Assembly: GCA_017458065.1 (NCBI GenBank)
Contig: JAFTGD010000055.1
Coordinates: 1-64,000, forward strand
Direction of reading: 5' to 3'
DNA from: Oscillospiraceae bacterium
GTDB lineage: Bacteria > Bacillota > Clostridia > Oscillospirales > Oscillospiraceae
DNA: 64,000 nt
The position numbers and the translations under genes were made by a program. Below the pieces are notes generated by a model, which saw only the letters and a program-made list of their open reading frames with translations, did no database searches and was not told where the DNA came from. Every line of letters begins with the position of its first letter. The stretch's first letter is position 1. Below, piece by piece: positions 34,497 through 44,317 of this stretch.

Positions 34497-35822
34497 ATGA
34501 AGCACAAGAAATTTCTGGCGCTCCTGCTGAGTGTTCTGATGCTGGCTACCTGCAGCGTCACCGCTTTCGCAGCGGGCAACGACGTCGTCGAGATCACCTA
34601 TTCCTATTGGGGAACTCCCGATGAAGCCGCCTCCGTACAGGCTGTCGCAGACAAGTTCAACTCCGAGAACGATCACATCCACGTGACAGTCCTTGCGATC
34701 CCCAACGAGGAGTACACCACCACGCTCAACTCCATGGCAGCCGGCAATCAGCTTCCCGACTGCGGCATCATGAACGAGAACGGAGTTCTCGACTTTGCCG
34801 CCGACGGTCTGCTGGCCGATGTCTCCTCCATGTATGACGGCGCCGCTTCCATGCCTCTGGATTCCATCACCTTCAAGGCGGACGGCGCTCCCGTGGCATA
34901 CTCCGCCGCAAACGAGATTCTTTTCCTCTACTATAACAAGGATATGTTCGATGCGGCCGGCGTCGCCTATCCCGACCCCGTCACCCCCTACACCTGGGAC
35001 GAGTTTGTCGAGACCGCAAAGCTGCTGACCCTGGACGGCAACGGCAACAATGCCGCCTCCCCGGACTTTGACGCCAACAACGTCGTGCAGTATGGCGCCA
35101 ATGTCGACAACTGGACCTGGCAGCTGGAAGTCTGGGCCCTCTCCAACGGCGGACGCTGGTTCTCCGAAGACGGCGCCGAGTGCCTCATCAACACCCCTGA
35201 GGTCGCCGAGTCCATCCAGAAGGTCGCCGACCTCTATCTGGTCGATCATGTCGCACAGTTCCGTGACGGTCTGGAGGACTCCGGTATCCAGTCCACCATC
35301 GCGGCCGGCAACGTCGCCATGGCAACAGGTGGAACCTGGAACGTCGGCACCTGCATGAACAACGTCGAGTTCCCCTACGGCGTCGCTCCGCTGCCCGTCA
35401 TGAAGAATGAAGTGACCATCTGCACCGGCGGTCCTCAGGTCGTGTTTGCCCAGGGCGAGCACCAGGCCGAGGCCATGGAATTCATCAAATGGTACACCAA
35501 GGAAGAGAACAGCTGGGATTCCCTCATCGCCACCGGTATTTGGATGCCCATTCTGGAAGAGTACTACACCAACGAGGAGCTGACTCACAAGTGGGTCGAC
35601 AACGACAACTTCACCATGGGCTATGACAACTTCAAGACCTCCGTCGTCGACTATGCCCATGACTACGCTGTCTCCACCTGCTGGTACTATGTCCCGCACA
35701 CCAACGAGTTCCTCGCCTATCTGCGCTCCATCCTCGGCGACGTCTGGACCGGCAGCACCACCGCTGCCGACGCTCTGAACGCTGGCGAAGCGACCCTCAT
35801 CGACATCTTTAACGGCGAGTAA
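34497..35822 (+). CDS. Sugar ABC transporter substrate-binding protein
   Basis: A 441-residue family 1 solute-binding protein. The signal peptide ends near AFAAG. A cysteine in LATC does not make a clean lipobox, so it may be secreted or lipid-anchored. The mature part has the family ITYSYWGTPDEAASVQ start and the WYTKEENSWDS tail region. It binds an arabinose-containing oligosaccharide for the two downstream permeases; the exact ligand is inferred from GH127. Confidence 0.9.
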   Translation: MKHKKFLALLLSVLMLATCSVTAFAAGNDVVEITYSYWGTPDEAASVQAVADKFNSENDHIHVTVLAIPNEEYTTTLNSMAAGNQLPDCGIMNENGVLDFAADGLLADVSSMYDGAASMPLDSITFKADGAPVAYSAANEILFLYYNKDMFDAAGVAYPDPVTPYTWDEFVETAKLLTLDGNGNNAASPDFDANNVVQYGANVDNWTWQLEVWALSNGGRWFSEDGAECLINTPEVAESIQKVADLYLVDHVAQFRDGLEDSGIQSTIAAGNVAMATGGTWNVGTCMNNVEFPYGVAPLPVMKNEVTICTGGPQVVFAQGEHQAEAMEFIKWYTKEENSWDSLIATGIWMPILEEYYTNEELTHKWVDNDNFTMGYDNFKTSVVDYAHDYAVSTCWYYVPHTNEFLAYLRSILGDVWTGSTTAADALNAGEATLIDIFNGE

Positions 35823-35860
35823 TTCGTCCCCTTCTTAAGCCCTGCCCGCTTAAACTTCCG

Positions 35861-35891
35861 GGGTGTCCGTCTCCTGCGGCCGGGCACCCCT
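35861..35891 (+). terminator. Intercistronic hairpin after the sugar-binding protein
   Basis: GGGGTG (35861-35866) and CACCCC (35886-35891) with partial inner pairing, followed by TTTT. It probably attenuates or protects the mRNA so that the binding protein is made in excess over the permeases. Confidence 0.5.
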
Positions 35892-35951
35892 TTTCCGATT
35901 TTGTATGCCGCTCCTGTTTTGTCATTCCACCTGTGTAACGGGGTGAAAGAA

Positions 35952-36872
35952 ATGCCGAAAAAAACAAAACACCGCAATGCGCTTCTCCGCAGTGAAAACC
36001 GCACCGCGTACCTCTGTCTGATCCCCTCGATCATCGGACTGATCTTTCTGACCTACCTTCCGCTGCTCGAGGTCTTCGGTCTCAGCTTCTTCAGCTGGAA
36101 AGGAAACGGCTTTGACACCTTCCAGTTTGTGGGGATGAAGAACTATGTCAAGCTGCTCACGACAGATCCTTACTTCAAGGAGTCTGTCGCGGTCACGGTC
36201 TATTACACCTTCATCGCCGTGGTGGGCAGCATGATCTACTCCCTGATCATCGCCCTGCTCTTAAATCGAAAAATCCCTGCCCGCGGGTTCTGGCGCGCCA
36301 TCTTCTACCTGCCGTATCTGCTGCCCGCGGTCGCAGTTTATCTCGGCTGGAACTGGCTGTATAACATCAACTACGGTCTTTTCAACTTTATCATCAACCG
36401 CGTCTTCGGCTGGCCGAGGGTCGGCTTCGTGAACGACGCCAAACTGGTCGCCCCCTCTCTTGCACTCGTTGCGGTATGGCTCTCCGGAAACCTGATCGTG
36501 ATCTTCCTGGCCGGACTTCAGAACGTCCCCCGGACCTATCTGGAGGCGGCAGAAGTGGACGGCGCCACTTCGTGGCAGCGCTTCTGGAACATCACGATCC
36601 CCTGCATGTCCCCGATCATCTTTTATAACCTGCTCATGGCGCTGATCACAAACCTTCAGGTCATCACGCCGGCACTGGCGCTTACCAAGGGCGGGCCGGG
36701 CAACTCCTCCCGCTTTGTCTCCTACGTCCTGTACCAGTACGCCTTTGAAAACCGCAAGTTCGGGCTCGCAGCCGCCGTCGCCGTCATGATGTTTATCCTG
36801 ATCGGCGTTTTCACGGTCATCCTGTTTGCCACCAGCAGAAGCTGGATGTTCTCGGAAGGGGGCGACGACTGA
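35952..36872 (+). CDS. Sugar ABC permease (MalF-like)
   Basis: A 306-residue permease with six membrane segments and an EAA loop near EAAEVDGATSWQRFWNITIP. The ATG at 35952 has GGGGTG upstream; earlier codons are non-coding. It partners the next gene. No ATPase gene is present, so the importer must borrow a shared MsmK-type ATPase encoded elsewhere. Confidence 0.9.
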   Translation: MPKKTKHRNALLRSENRTAYLCLIPSIIGLIFLTYLPLLEVFGLSFFSWKGNGFDTFQFVGMKNYVKLLTTDPYFKESVAVTVYYTFIAVVGSMIYSLIIALLLNRKIPARGFWRAIFYLPYLLPAVAVYLGWNWLYNINYGLFNFIINRVFGWPRVGFVNDAKLVAPSLALVAVWLSGNLIVIFLAGLQNVPRTYLEAAEVDGATSWQRFWNITIPCMSPIIFYNLLMALITNLQVITPALALTKGGPGNSSRFVSYVLYQYAFENRKFGLAAAVAVMMFILIGVFTVILFATSRSWMFSEGGDD

Positions 36873-37726
36873 TGAACAGCCTCGCAAGCCGCAAACGCCA
36901 GGAGAAGATCGTCAACACGGTCTGTTTTGTGCTGGTCGTCTTTTTCTCGGCGCTGTGCCTGCTGCCCATCTGGTGGATCTTCCGCTCCTCCCTGATGACC
37001 AACAACCAGCTCTTTGCAAACGAGGTCCCCTTCTTCCCGCCTGACTGGCTGTTCTCCAATTATCCCAAAGCGCTCGTCAACTTCCCCTTCTGGCGCTATC
37101 TGAAAAACACCATGACCATCATCGTCCCCTCTGTGATCGCGGGCACCGTCACGGCGGTTCTGGGCGGATACGCCTTTGCAAGAATGCGCTTTCGCGGCAA
37201 GCGGTTCCTCTTTGTGCTGGTGATCGGGTCGATGTTCCTGCCGACCATGGTGACGCTGATCCCCCTGTACATCATGTGGACCAATGTTTTCCACCTCAAC
37301 GGCACCTACTGGCCGCTGATCCTGCCCTACTTCTGCGGCGGCGGCGCTTTTAACATCTATCTCATCCGGCAGTTTATCCTGACCATCCCTCGGGAGCTGG
37401 ACGAAGCCGCCACCATTGACGGCGCCGGGCACTTCCGCATCCTCATCAGCATCATTGTCCCCGCCATCAAAGCCGCCATGATCGTAGTCGCCCTGCTGCT
37501 GTTCACCCAGATGTGGAACGACCTGATCCAGCAGTCGCTGTACATCCATGTGGAAAAGAAGTTCACCATCGCGCTGGGCCTCTCCCAGTTCAAGGGCTCG
37601 CTGAAGCAGGACTATTCCGCCATCATGTGCGCGACCTGCATGTCCTTCGCGCCCGGCATCATCTTCTACCTGCTCGGACAGCGGCACTTTGTCGAGGGTA
37701 TCGTCCTCACCGGCATGAAGAGCTGA
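36872..37726 (+). CDS. Sugar ABC permease (MalG-like)
   Basis: A 284-residue permease with six membrane segments and an EAA loop near DEAATIDGAGHFRILI. It overlaps the previous gene by one base (TGATG). Together they form the channel of a CUT1-type carbohydrate importer. Confidence 0.92.
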   Translation: MNSLASRKRQEKIVNTVCFVLVVFFSALCLLPIWWIFRSSLMTNNQLFANEVPFFPPDWLFSNYPKALVNFPFWRYLKNTMTIIVPSVIAGTVTAVLGGYAFARMRFRGKRFLFVLVIGSMFLPTMVTLIPLYIMWTNVFHLNGTYWPLILPYFCGGGAFNIYLIRQFILTIPRELDEAATIDGAGHFRILISIIVPAIKAAMIVVALLLFTQMWNDLIQQSLYIHVEKKFTIALGLSQFKGSLKQDYSAIMCATCMSFAPGIIFYLLGQRHFVEGIVLTGMKS

Positions 37727-37727
37727 G

Positions 37728-38444
37728 ATGGGCTTTTTCCGAGACCGCTTTACCAGAGAGGGGCCCGGCAGACCCGCTCCGGAGACCGGATGGCCCCGGA
37801 TGGCGCTGATGGCAGCGACCCACTTCTGGCGGTTGGTCGGCGCAAACCTGCTGTTTGTGCTCTTCTCGCTCCCGGTCATTACAATTCCGGCAGCGCTCTG
37901 CGCCTTGAACCGGGTCTGTGTTCTCATCTACCGGGACGGGAACCTCTTTCTGTGGTACGAGTTCCGGCGGGAATTTCGTCGCTGTTTTCTCCGCTCCCTC
38001 ATCCCCGGTTTTTTTGCCGCGGCCATGCTCTTCGGGGCCTACTTTTTCGCAAGCCTCGCGAGCGGCAACGCCCAGGTGACGGCTCGCTTTCTTCTCCTGT
38101 GGGCCGTCGGCGGACTCATGCTGCTGGCCGCGGTCTGCTTCGGGGCGTACTTCTTCGTCCTCATTGCCGTGCTGGATCTGAACAACCGGGACGCCTGGAA
38201 GGACGCCGTGATTCTCGTGCTCGTCCGCCCAGGTCGGGCGCTTCTGGTTTTCTTCTGGCTGTTTGTCCTCAGCGCCGCGATTGCGGCTCTGATGCCGATC
38301 GGAATTCTCTTTCTCCTCTTCTTCTGGTTTGCGCTGATGCAATACCCGGTCTGCTTCCTGATCTATGATCTGGCGGAGGAGATGATCCTCGACCCCTACG
38401 AGGATCAGCAAAAAGCCGGACGCTCCGTAGAGGAAAAACACTGA
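37728..38444 (+). CDS. YesL/DUF624-family membrane protein
   Basis: A 238-residue membrane protein with about five helices and the DUF624 segment NLLFVLFSLPVITIPAALCA. It starts one base after the MalG-like gene stop. YesL-like proteins are common in Firmicute polysaccharide ABC loci; their role is unknown and may be an accessory of the importer. Confidence 0.85.
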   Translation: MGFFRDRFTREGPGRPAPETGWPRMALMAATHFWRLVGANLLFVLFSLPVITIPAALCALNRVCVLIYRDGNLFLWYEFRREFRRCFLRSLIPGFFAAAMLFGAYFFASLASGNAQVTARFLLLWAVGGLMLLAAVCFGAYFFVLIAVLDLNNRDAWKDAVILVLVRPGRALLVFFWLFVLSAAIAALMPIGILFLLFFWFALMQYPVCFLIYDLAEEMILDPYEDQQKAGRSVEEKH

Positions 38445-38469
38445 GCCTCTCTTCCCCGAATACGGACTT

Positions 38470-38508
38470 CCCCTGCTGCGGAACGGGTTCCGCAGCAGGG
38501 GAGTTTTT
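38470..38508 (+). terminator. Strong terminator of the sugar operon
   Basis: Perfect 15-bp arms CCCCTGCTGCGGAAC and complement (38470-38484, 38487-38501), then AG and five T residues. Confidence 0.8.
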
Positions 38509-38534
38509 CTGTTCTCATATTTTCTATAGAGGCT

Positions 38535-39911
38535 TTATATCATTTCTTCGGGGTGGAAGACCTCGTCGAAGCGCTCCGGCGTGAGGAAGCCCAGCTTCAC
38601 ACAGGCCTCTTTCAGCGAGATGCCCTCCTGAAAGGCGAGCTTTGCGGTTTTCGCCGCGTTCTCATAACCGATGTAGGGGTTCAGCGCCGTGACCAGCATC
38701 AGCGACTGCTCCAGGTTCCGGCGCATCTTTTCCTCGTCCGCCCTGATTCCCCTGACACAGTTTGCGGTGAAAGAGCGGATGGACTCTGCCGTCAGCCGCA
38801 CCGACTGCAGGAAGTTATACGCAATCACCGGAAGGAACACGTTGAGCTCAAAGTTGCCCTGGGAGGCGGCGATGCCGACGGCGGTATCGTTGCCCATCAC
38901 CTGGACCGCCACCATGGTCACCTGCTCGCACTGGGTAGGGTTGACCTTGCCCGGCATGATGGAGCTGCCCGGCTCATTCTCCGGGATGCGGATCTCGCCC
39001 AGGCCGCAGCGCGGGCCGCTGGCAAGCCAGCGCACGTCGTTTGCGATCTTCATCATATCGGCCGCCAGCGCCTTGACCGCCCCGTGGGCAAAGACCAGCT
39101 CGTCCCGTGAGGTCAGGGCGTGGAACTTGTTCCCCGCTGTCACAAAGGGCTTTCCGGTGAGGGCGGCGATCTCCGCCGCCGCTTTTTCGGCAAAGCCGTC
39201 CGGCGCGTTGAGCCCGGTGCCGACCGCCGTGCCGCCCAGCGCCAGTTCATACAGCGGGCCGAGGGCCAGCCGCAGGAGCTCCAGATCCCGCTCCAGCGAA
39301 CTGCGCCAGCCGCTTATCTCCTGGGAAAAGGCGATGGGTACCGCATCCTGCAGGTGGGTCCTGCCGCTCTTCACGATCCCGGCGTTTTTCTCCTCCAGAT
39401 CCCTCAGCACCGCGACCAACTCCTCCACCGCGGGCAGCAGCCGGTCCTCCAGCGCAAGCGCCGCCGCGATGTGCAGTGCCGTGGGGAAGGTGTCGTTCGA
39501 TGACTGGCTCATGTTCACATCGTCGTTCGGATGGCAGAGCTTTTCGCCCGCAAGCTCGTTTGCGCGGTTGGCGATGACCTCGTTGGCGTTCATGTTGGAC
39601 TGGGTCCCGGACCCGGTCTGCCATACCACCAGCGGAAAATGCTCGTCCAGTTTCCCTTCTGCGACCTCGGCAGCGGCCTGCTCGATCACTGCCAGCTTCT
39701 CAGCGGTCATCTTCTGCGGGTTCAGCACGCGGTTAACCCGGGCGGCGGCCTGCTTCAGGATGCCGAAGGCATAGATGATCTCTTTCGGCATGGTCTCGCG
39801 CCCGACCCCGATGCGGAAATTCATGCAGCTGCGCTGGGTCTGGGCGCCCCAGTACCGGTCGGCCGGCACCCGGACCTCGCCCATGGAATCGTGTTCAATG
39901 CGGTAATCCAT
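38535..39911 (-). CDS. fumC: Class II fumarase-like lyase
   Basis: A 458-residue enzyme of the fumarase/aspartase superfamily. It has the signature GSSIMPGKVNP and the active-site segments TGSGTQSNMNANEV, SSNDTFPTA and SGRTHLQDA, as in class II fumarase. It interconverts fumarate and malate in that family. The ATG at 39911 has GGGGGAA upstream; an earlier ATG lacks it. It ends a three-gene operon with an aconitase-like hydratase and an Fe-ADH, so a related C4 acid reaction cannot be excluded. Confidence 0.9.
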   Translation of the reverse strand: MDYRIEHDSMGEVRVPADRYWGAQTQRSCMNFRIGVGRETMPKEIIYAFGILKQAAARVNRVLNPQKMTAEKLAVIEQAAAEVAEGKLDEHFPLVVWQTGSGTQSNMNANEVIANRANELAGEKLCHPNDDVNMSQSSNDTFPTALHIAAALALEDRLLPAVEELVAVLRDLEEKNAGIVKSGRTHLQDAVPIAFSQEISGWRSSLERDLELLRLALGPLYELALGGTAVGTGLNAPDGFAEKAAAEIAALTGKPFVTAGNKFHALTSRDELVFAHGAVKALAADMMKIANDVRWLASGPRCGLGEIRIPENEPGSSIMPGKVNPTQCEQVTMVAVQVMGNDTAVGIAASQGNFELNVFLPVIAYNFLQSVRLTAESIRSFTANCVRGIRADEEKMRRNLEQSLMLVTALNPYIGYENAAKTAKLAFQEGISLKEACVKLGFLTPERFDEVFHPEEMI

Positions 39912-39950
39912 TTGGTTCCCCCGAGTTGTAAAGATCAAATTCTTATTCCG

Positions 39951-42245
39951 TCACAGGCCCTTGCGGCTGCGGTTGTAGTTGATGAGGCAGCCGGCCTTGA
40001 CGATCTTCCGTTCGTCCTCCGTCATGTCGGCCACATAGAGGCTGAGTCTCTTTGCCTTGCCATCCTTGATCCAGTAGGCCGGGATATCGCCCAGATCGCC
40101 GTCCAGGGCTGCGCGGACACCGGGAACATAGATATAGTCCCCGACTTCAAATTCCGGCTCCTCCCTCATCTGGAAGGGGATCATGCCCCAGTTCATGACG
40201 TTCGAGCGGTAGCGCTTGGTAGCGTATTCCTTCGTGATATTCGCGAGCCCGCCGATCACGCGCTGGCAGGAGGCCGCCTGCTCGCGGGCGGAGCCGTCTC
40301 CCGGCTTCACCGCGTAGATCATCGAGCCGATCTCGGTCTCCATGGCGTCGGTCTTCTGCTGCCCTTGGATGCCCCGGATCACGCCATAGACCTCTTTGAG
40401 CTCCAGCTCCAGCTCACAGACGTTCTCTCCTGCGACGCGGGCCTTCTCCAGCCGGTCGACTTCCTTGGAGCGCCCGACATAGTCCGGGTCCCGGCGGCAG
40501 AGCGTGAACTCCGCCAGTCCCAGCGGGTTGGAGCGGTAGGATGAGGTCTCCCCGGAGGGGATCAGCTCGTCCGTGGTGGTCACCGGGTCCATGATCTTCG
40601 AGCAGACCTTCAGGAGGATGTTGTCTGTGAGGGCGCTCATCTCGGGCCAGTCCTTGATGTTCGGCCCGTAGACCAGGTCCTCGCCCGTCGCCTTTTCATA
40701 GCCGAAGTAGACGCGCCGGTCGTAGACCGTGCGGTCAAAGGTGTATTCCGGCACCTCGCCCCAGCCGTCAAAGGCCGCGGCGGAGGTCAGCACGCCACCG
40801 TTGGCGGCCGTCGCGGCGATGGACCGCGCGTCCATCAGGGCCACGGCGGACATCTGTGCGTTGCCCGGCTTCGAGCCCTCGCGGTTCGGGAAGTTGCGGG
40901 TGGTGTGGCGCACCGAGAGGCCGTTGTTGCAGGGGGTGTCGCCCGCGCCGAAGCAGGGGCCGCAGAAGGCCGTGCGAATGACCGCGCCCGCCTCCATCAG
41001 GTCCGCGATATAGCCCTGGCGGGTGAGGTTCAGGAAAACGGGCTGGGAGGAAGGATAGACCGAGAGGCTGAACTCGCCGTCGCCGCAGCTCTTCCCGCGC
41101 AGGAGCCTTGCCGCTTCCACGACGTTGGTGTAGTTGCCGCCCGCGCAGCCGGCGATGATCCCCTGCTGCACATGGAGCTTTCCGCCCCGCACCTTGTCCA
41201 GGAGGGTATAGGGAGCGCGGCCTCCGGAGACCTTTTCCGCCTCCTTCTCCACAAGGGCGAGGATATCCGTGAGGTTTGCGTTCAGTTCGTCGATCTCATA
41301 GGTGTTGGAGGGGTGGAATGGGAGCGCGATCATGGGTTTCACGGCGGAGAGATCCACATAGACGCAGCCGTCGTAGTAGGCGACGCCCGCCGGGTTCAGC
41401 TCCCGGTAGTCCTCCACCCTGCCGTGGGCGGTGAGGAAGGCTTTTGTCTCCCCGTCCGTGCGCCAGACCGAGCTCAGACAGGTGGTCTCGGTGGTCATGA
41501 CGTCGATGCCGTTGCGGTAGTCGGCGGACATGGAGGCGACCCCGGGACCGACGAACTCCATCACCTTATTCTTGACATAGCCGTTTTTGAACACGGCGCC
41601 GATGATCGCAAGGGCGATGTCCTGCGGACCGACAAAAGGCTGAGGCTTTCCGTCAAGATAGACCGCCACCACGCCGGGATAGGCCACGTCGTAGGTGTCC
41701 CGCAGCAGCTGCTTGACCAGCTCTCCGCCGCCCTCGCCGATGGCCATGGTGCCCAGCGCGCCGTAACGGGTGTGGGAATCCGAGCCCAGGATCATCTTCC
41801 CGCAGCCGGCATGCATCTCGCGCATGTACTGGTGGATGACCGCCATGTGGGGCGGGACATAGATGCCGCCGTATTTCTTCGCCGCCGAGAGGCCGAACAT
41901 GTGGTCGTCCTCGTTGATGGTGCCGCCCACCGCCGCCAGACTGTTGTGGCAGTTGGTCAGCACATAGGGGATCGGGAAGCGCTCCATGCCCGAGGCCTTG
42001 GCCGTCTGGATGATGCCGACAAAGGTGATGTCGTGCGAAGCCATCGCGTCAAAGCGCAGCCGCAGATGCTCCATATCCTCAGCGCTGTTGTGCGCCTTCA
42101 GGATGGAGTAAGCGATCGTCCCTTTCCGGGCCTCCGCCCGGTCCGGATCCTTTCCGCAGCGGGCACGGAGTTTTTCCGTCTCCTGCTCCGGGATCAGCTC
42201 TTTTCCGTCGACCAGATAAACACCGCCGTCATATAAGCGAACCAC
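39951..42245 (-). CDS. Aconitase-superfamily hydratase (YbhJ-like)
   Basis: A 764-residue Fe-S hydratase. Cysteines that look like cluster ligands are in [12 protein letters not shown] and [10 protein letters not shown], and histidines in [10 protein letters not shown]. The swivel-like region is near [19 protein letters not shown]. It resembles YbhJ-type aconitases of unproven substrate rather than AcnA or AcnB. In context it may act on an unusual tri- or dicarboxylate. It ends 39 bases before the fumarase-like start. Confidence 0.8.
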   Translation of the reverse strand: MVRLYDGGVYLVDGKELIPEQETEKLRARCGKDPDRAEARKGTIAYSILKAHNSAEDMEHLRLRFDAMASHDITFVGIIQTAKASGMERFPIPYVLTNCHNSLAAVGGTINEDDHMFGLSAAKKYGGIYVPPHMAVIHQYMREMHAGCGKMILGSDSHTRYGALGTMAIGEGGGELVKQLLRDTYDVAYPGVVAVYLDGKPQPFVGPQDIALAIIGAVFKNGYVKNKVMEFVGPGVASMSADYRNGIDVMTTETTCLSSVWRTDGETKAFLTAHGRVEDYRELNPAGVAYYDGCVYVDLSAVKPMIALPFHPSNTYEIDELNANLTDILALVEKEAEKVSGGRAPYTLLDKVRGGKLHVQQGIIAGCAGGNYTNVVEAARLLRGKSCGDGEFSLSVYPSSQPVFLNLTRQGYIADLMEAGAVIRTAFCGPCFGAGDTPCNNGLSVRHTTRNFPNREGSKPGNAQMSAVALMDARSIAATAANGGVLTSAAAFDGWGEVPEYTFDRTVYDRRVYFGYEKATGEDLVYGPNIKDWPEMSALTDNILLKVCSKIMDPVTTTDELIPSGETSSYRSNPLGLAEFTLCRRDPDYVGRSKEVDRLEKARVAGENVCELELELKEVYGVIRGIQGQQKTDAMETEIGSMIYAVKPGDGSAREQAASCQRVIGGLANITKEYATKRYRSNVMNWGMIPFQMREEPEFEVGDYIYVPGVRAALDGDLGDIPAYWIKDGKAKRLSLYVADMTEDERKIVKAGCLINYNRSRKGL

Positions 42246-42258
42246 CGTATTGTCCTCC

Positions 42259-43356
42259 TCAAAATTCCTTTTGCAGCATTGCCGCGATCTCTTCCATCCG
42301 TACCGTACCCACCGTGTTGTGGACCGTGCCGTTGTGCTCCCAGCGCGGAAGCGCTGTCCGGATTTCGTCCTCCGTCAGTTGGATGCCGCGGACCGGGACG
42401 GTTTTCTCCACCAGCCGGCAGAGCGCTTCTTCACTGGTGCCGCATGCAGCGTAAAAAGCCTCGCTCAGCTGCGGCTCGCACTCGCGGACGTGGCGGAGCA
42501 GCTCCGGCATAAACACCGCGCTGGCAAAACCGTGGGGGATACCATAATTCTCTGTCAGATAATACCCGACGTTGTGGGGGAACACGGTTCCGGTCGGGTT
42601 GATGGCCATGCCGCCCAGGATCGACGCCTGGTAAAGCGCCTCTCTCTGCTCCGGCGTCGGCAGGTCCCCGCTCCCGGCAAGCTGCTGCAACACCGGGAGC
42701 CCCAGCTTCACGCCCCGGACCGAGAATGTCCGGGAGAAGAGGTCCGCCTTTTTGCTGAAATAGCTCTCCACACAGTGGGCGAGTGCGTCGATCCCGGTGG
42801 AGAGGGTCGCGCCGCGCGGCAGGGACATGGTGTACCGCGCATCCCCCAGCGCCAGGGCGGCATAGACCCGCCGGTCGTGGATGCTGTGCTTCCTGCCGCG
42901 GGAGTCGGTCAGGACCGAGACCGATGTCACTTCGCTGCCGGTCCCCGCCGTCGTGCCGATCAGCACGATCGGCAGCGGCGCATTCGGCCACACGGCGGAA
43001 TAGAACCCCTCTTCCGTCATATCCGGGTTGGCCGCGAAAACACCGACCGCCTTTGCCGCGTCCAGCGGAGAGCCCCCGCCGATCCCGATCACAAATTCCG
43101 CCCCTGCCTCATGGGCGAGGCGGCCCCCCTCCTGACAGGAGGCGAGCGTCGGGTTCGGTGCGATACCGGAAAAGCAGCTGTATTCGATCCCCTGAGACCG
43201 GAGCGCCGCCTCCGTGTCGTCCAGCGCGCCGGAGCGTTTCGCCACGCTCCCGCCTGTCACGATCAGACAGCGTTTCCCATAGCGGGCCAGCTTCTCCGCG
43301 TTCTTCTCAACACAGTTTGGCCCTGTGATCAGCTCTGTCGGCATATAGAATTGCAT
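42259..43356 (-). CDS. Iron-containing alcohol dehydrogenase
   Basis: A 365-residue Fe-ADH family protein. The NAD-binding loop is [14 protein letters not shown], and metal-ligand histidines lie in [14 protein letters not shown] and PHNVGYYL and near NYGIPHGFA. It reduces or oxidises an alcohol or hydroxy-acid with NAD(P). The ATG at 43356 has GAGGGAC upstream; earlier in-frame codons fall in another gene's control region. It is the first gene of the operon with the aconitase-like and fumarase-like genes. Confidence 0.9.
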   Translation of the reverse strand: MQFYMPTELITGPNCVEKNAEKLARYGKRCLIVTGGSVAKRSGALDDTEAALRSQGIEYSCFSGIAPNPTLASCQEGGRLAHEAGAEFVIGIGGGSPLDAAKAVGVFAANPDMTEEGFYSAVWPNAPLPIVLIGTTAGTGSEVTSVSVLTDSRGRKHSIHDRRVYAALALGDARYTMSLPRGATLSTGIDALAHCVESYFSKKADLFSRTFSVRGVKLGLPVLQQLAGSGDLPTPEQREALYQASILGGMAINPTGTVFPHNVGYYLTENYGIPHGFASAVFMPELLRHVRECEPQLSEAFYAACGTSEEALCRLVEKTVPVRGIQLTEDEIRTALPRWEHNGTVHNTVGTVRMEEIAAMLQKEF

Positions 43357-43544
43357 CGCAGTCCCTCGTTTCAATTGAGCTTCTGTTCCCATGAAAAATC
43401 TGAATGTCATCTTACTACTCCGCCGCGGTGAGGTCAAGCGCCGGATCAACTTTTTCTTTCTTGTCAGAGTCCATGCGGGATGCTACAATAAGTTCCTGCG
43501 GCACTGCCGGGAGCATCAATAATACGCAGACAGGACGGACGAAC

Positions 43545-44303
43545 ATGGAAGATACGGAACTGCTGAAGCGGGCGGAGGACCTCTGTCGCCGCTGCGCCAA
43601 AACCTGGGATATGACGAACACCGCTTTCCTGACGCCCGCCGAGCGTCTGCTGCTCCGGAAGCAGTTGCGCCGTGACGATCGGGTCCGGATGCTGTTCTAC
43701 GGCGGCTATGACGACTGCGAGCGCAGCGTCGCCTTCTTTCTGCCGGAGGAGGGCACCGAAGAAGGGGAAGAGGTCCCGGACTCCGTGCGTCATGCCATCC
43801 GGGCGGTGTGCTTCAAAGCCTACTTCGGCGAGCCGGGACACCGGGACTATCTCGGGGCACTGCTGGCCTCCGGCATTGCCCGCGACCGGCTCGGGGACAT
43901 CCTGATCAGCGGCACGGAGGCGACGGTCTTCTGCCTCCCGGGTATCCTGCAGCATCTGCTGACAGTCGACCGGATCGGCAGGGTCAGCGTCAAGGCTGAG
44001 GAACTGCCTCTTGACGCGGTCACGGTCCCGAAGCGGGAGCGGAAGGAGAAGAGCATCTCGGTCATGAGCATGCGGCTGGACGCCGTCGCCGCCGGGATCT
44101 TCAACCTCTCCCGGACCTCCTGCGCAAAGCTCATCGCCGAGGGGAACCTGAGCTTCAACTACAGCGTCTGCATGAAGGCGGACACTCCCGTGCACGAGGG
44201 CGATGTGATCTCGCTCCGCGGCCACGGAAAAGCCGTTGTGGGCGGGCTCGGCGGCAGCTCCCGCAAGGGACGGCAGTTTGTAACGGTGGAAATCTATGCC
44301 TGA
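43545..44303 (+). CDS. ylmH: YlmH-like RNA-binding S4-domain protein
   Basis: A 252-residue protein. The N-terminal half is the YlmH-specific domain (TPAERLLLRKQL, FFLPEEG) and the C-terminal S4 domain begins near SMRLDAVAAGIFNLSRTSCAKLI, with the closing VHEGDVISLRGHGKAVV. Related proteins bind RNA or ribosomes and take part in rescue of stalled 50S subunits. The usual neighbours (sepF, divIVA) are absent. It shares a transcript with the hydrolase downstream. Confidence 0.9.
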   Translation: MEDTELLKRAEDLCRRCAKTWDMTNTAFLTPAERLLLRKQLRRDDRVRMLFYGGYDDCERSVAFFLPEEGTEEGEEVPDSVRHAIRAVCFKAYFGEPGHRDYLGALLASGIARDRLGDILISGTEATVFCLPGILQHLLTVDRIGRVSVKAEELPLDAVTVPKRERKEKSISVMSMRLDAVAAGIFNLSRTSCAKLIAEGNLSFNYSVCMKADTPVHEGDVISLRGHGKAVVGGLGGSSRKGRQFVTVEIYA

Positions 44304-44317
44304 CGGGTGATGCCTCT

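Noticed and set aside
34497-34590. Lipoprotein signal in the sugar-binding protein
   Set aside because: The LATC sequence has Thr before Cys, unlike a standard lipobox, and a good AFAA cleavage site follows; left undecided in the entry.
40905-42236. A 443-codon plus-strand frame opposite the aconitase-like gene
   Set aside because: Low-complexity His/Val/Arg-rich shadow without ribosome site.
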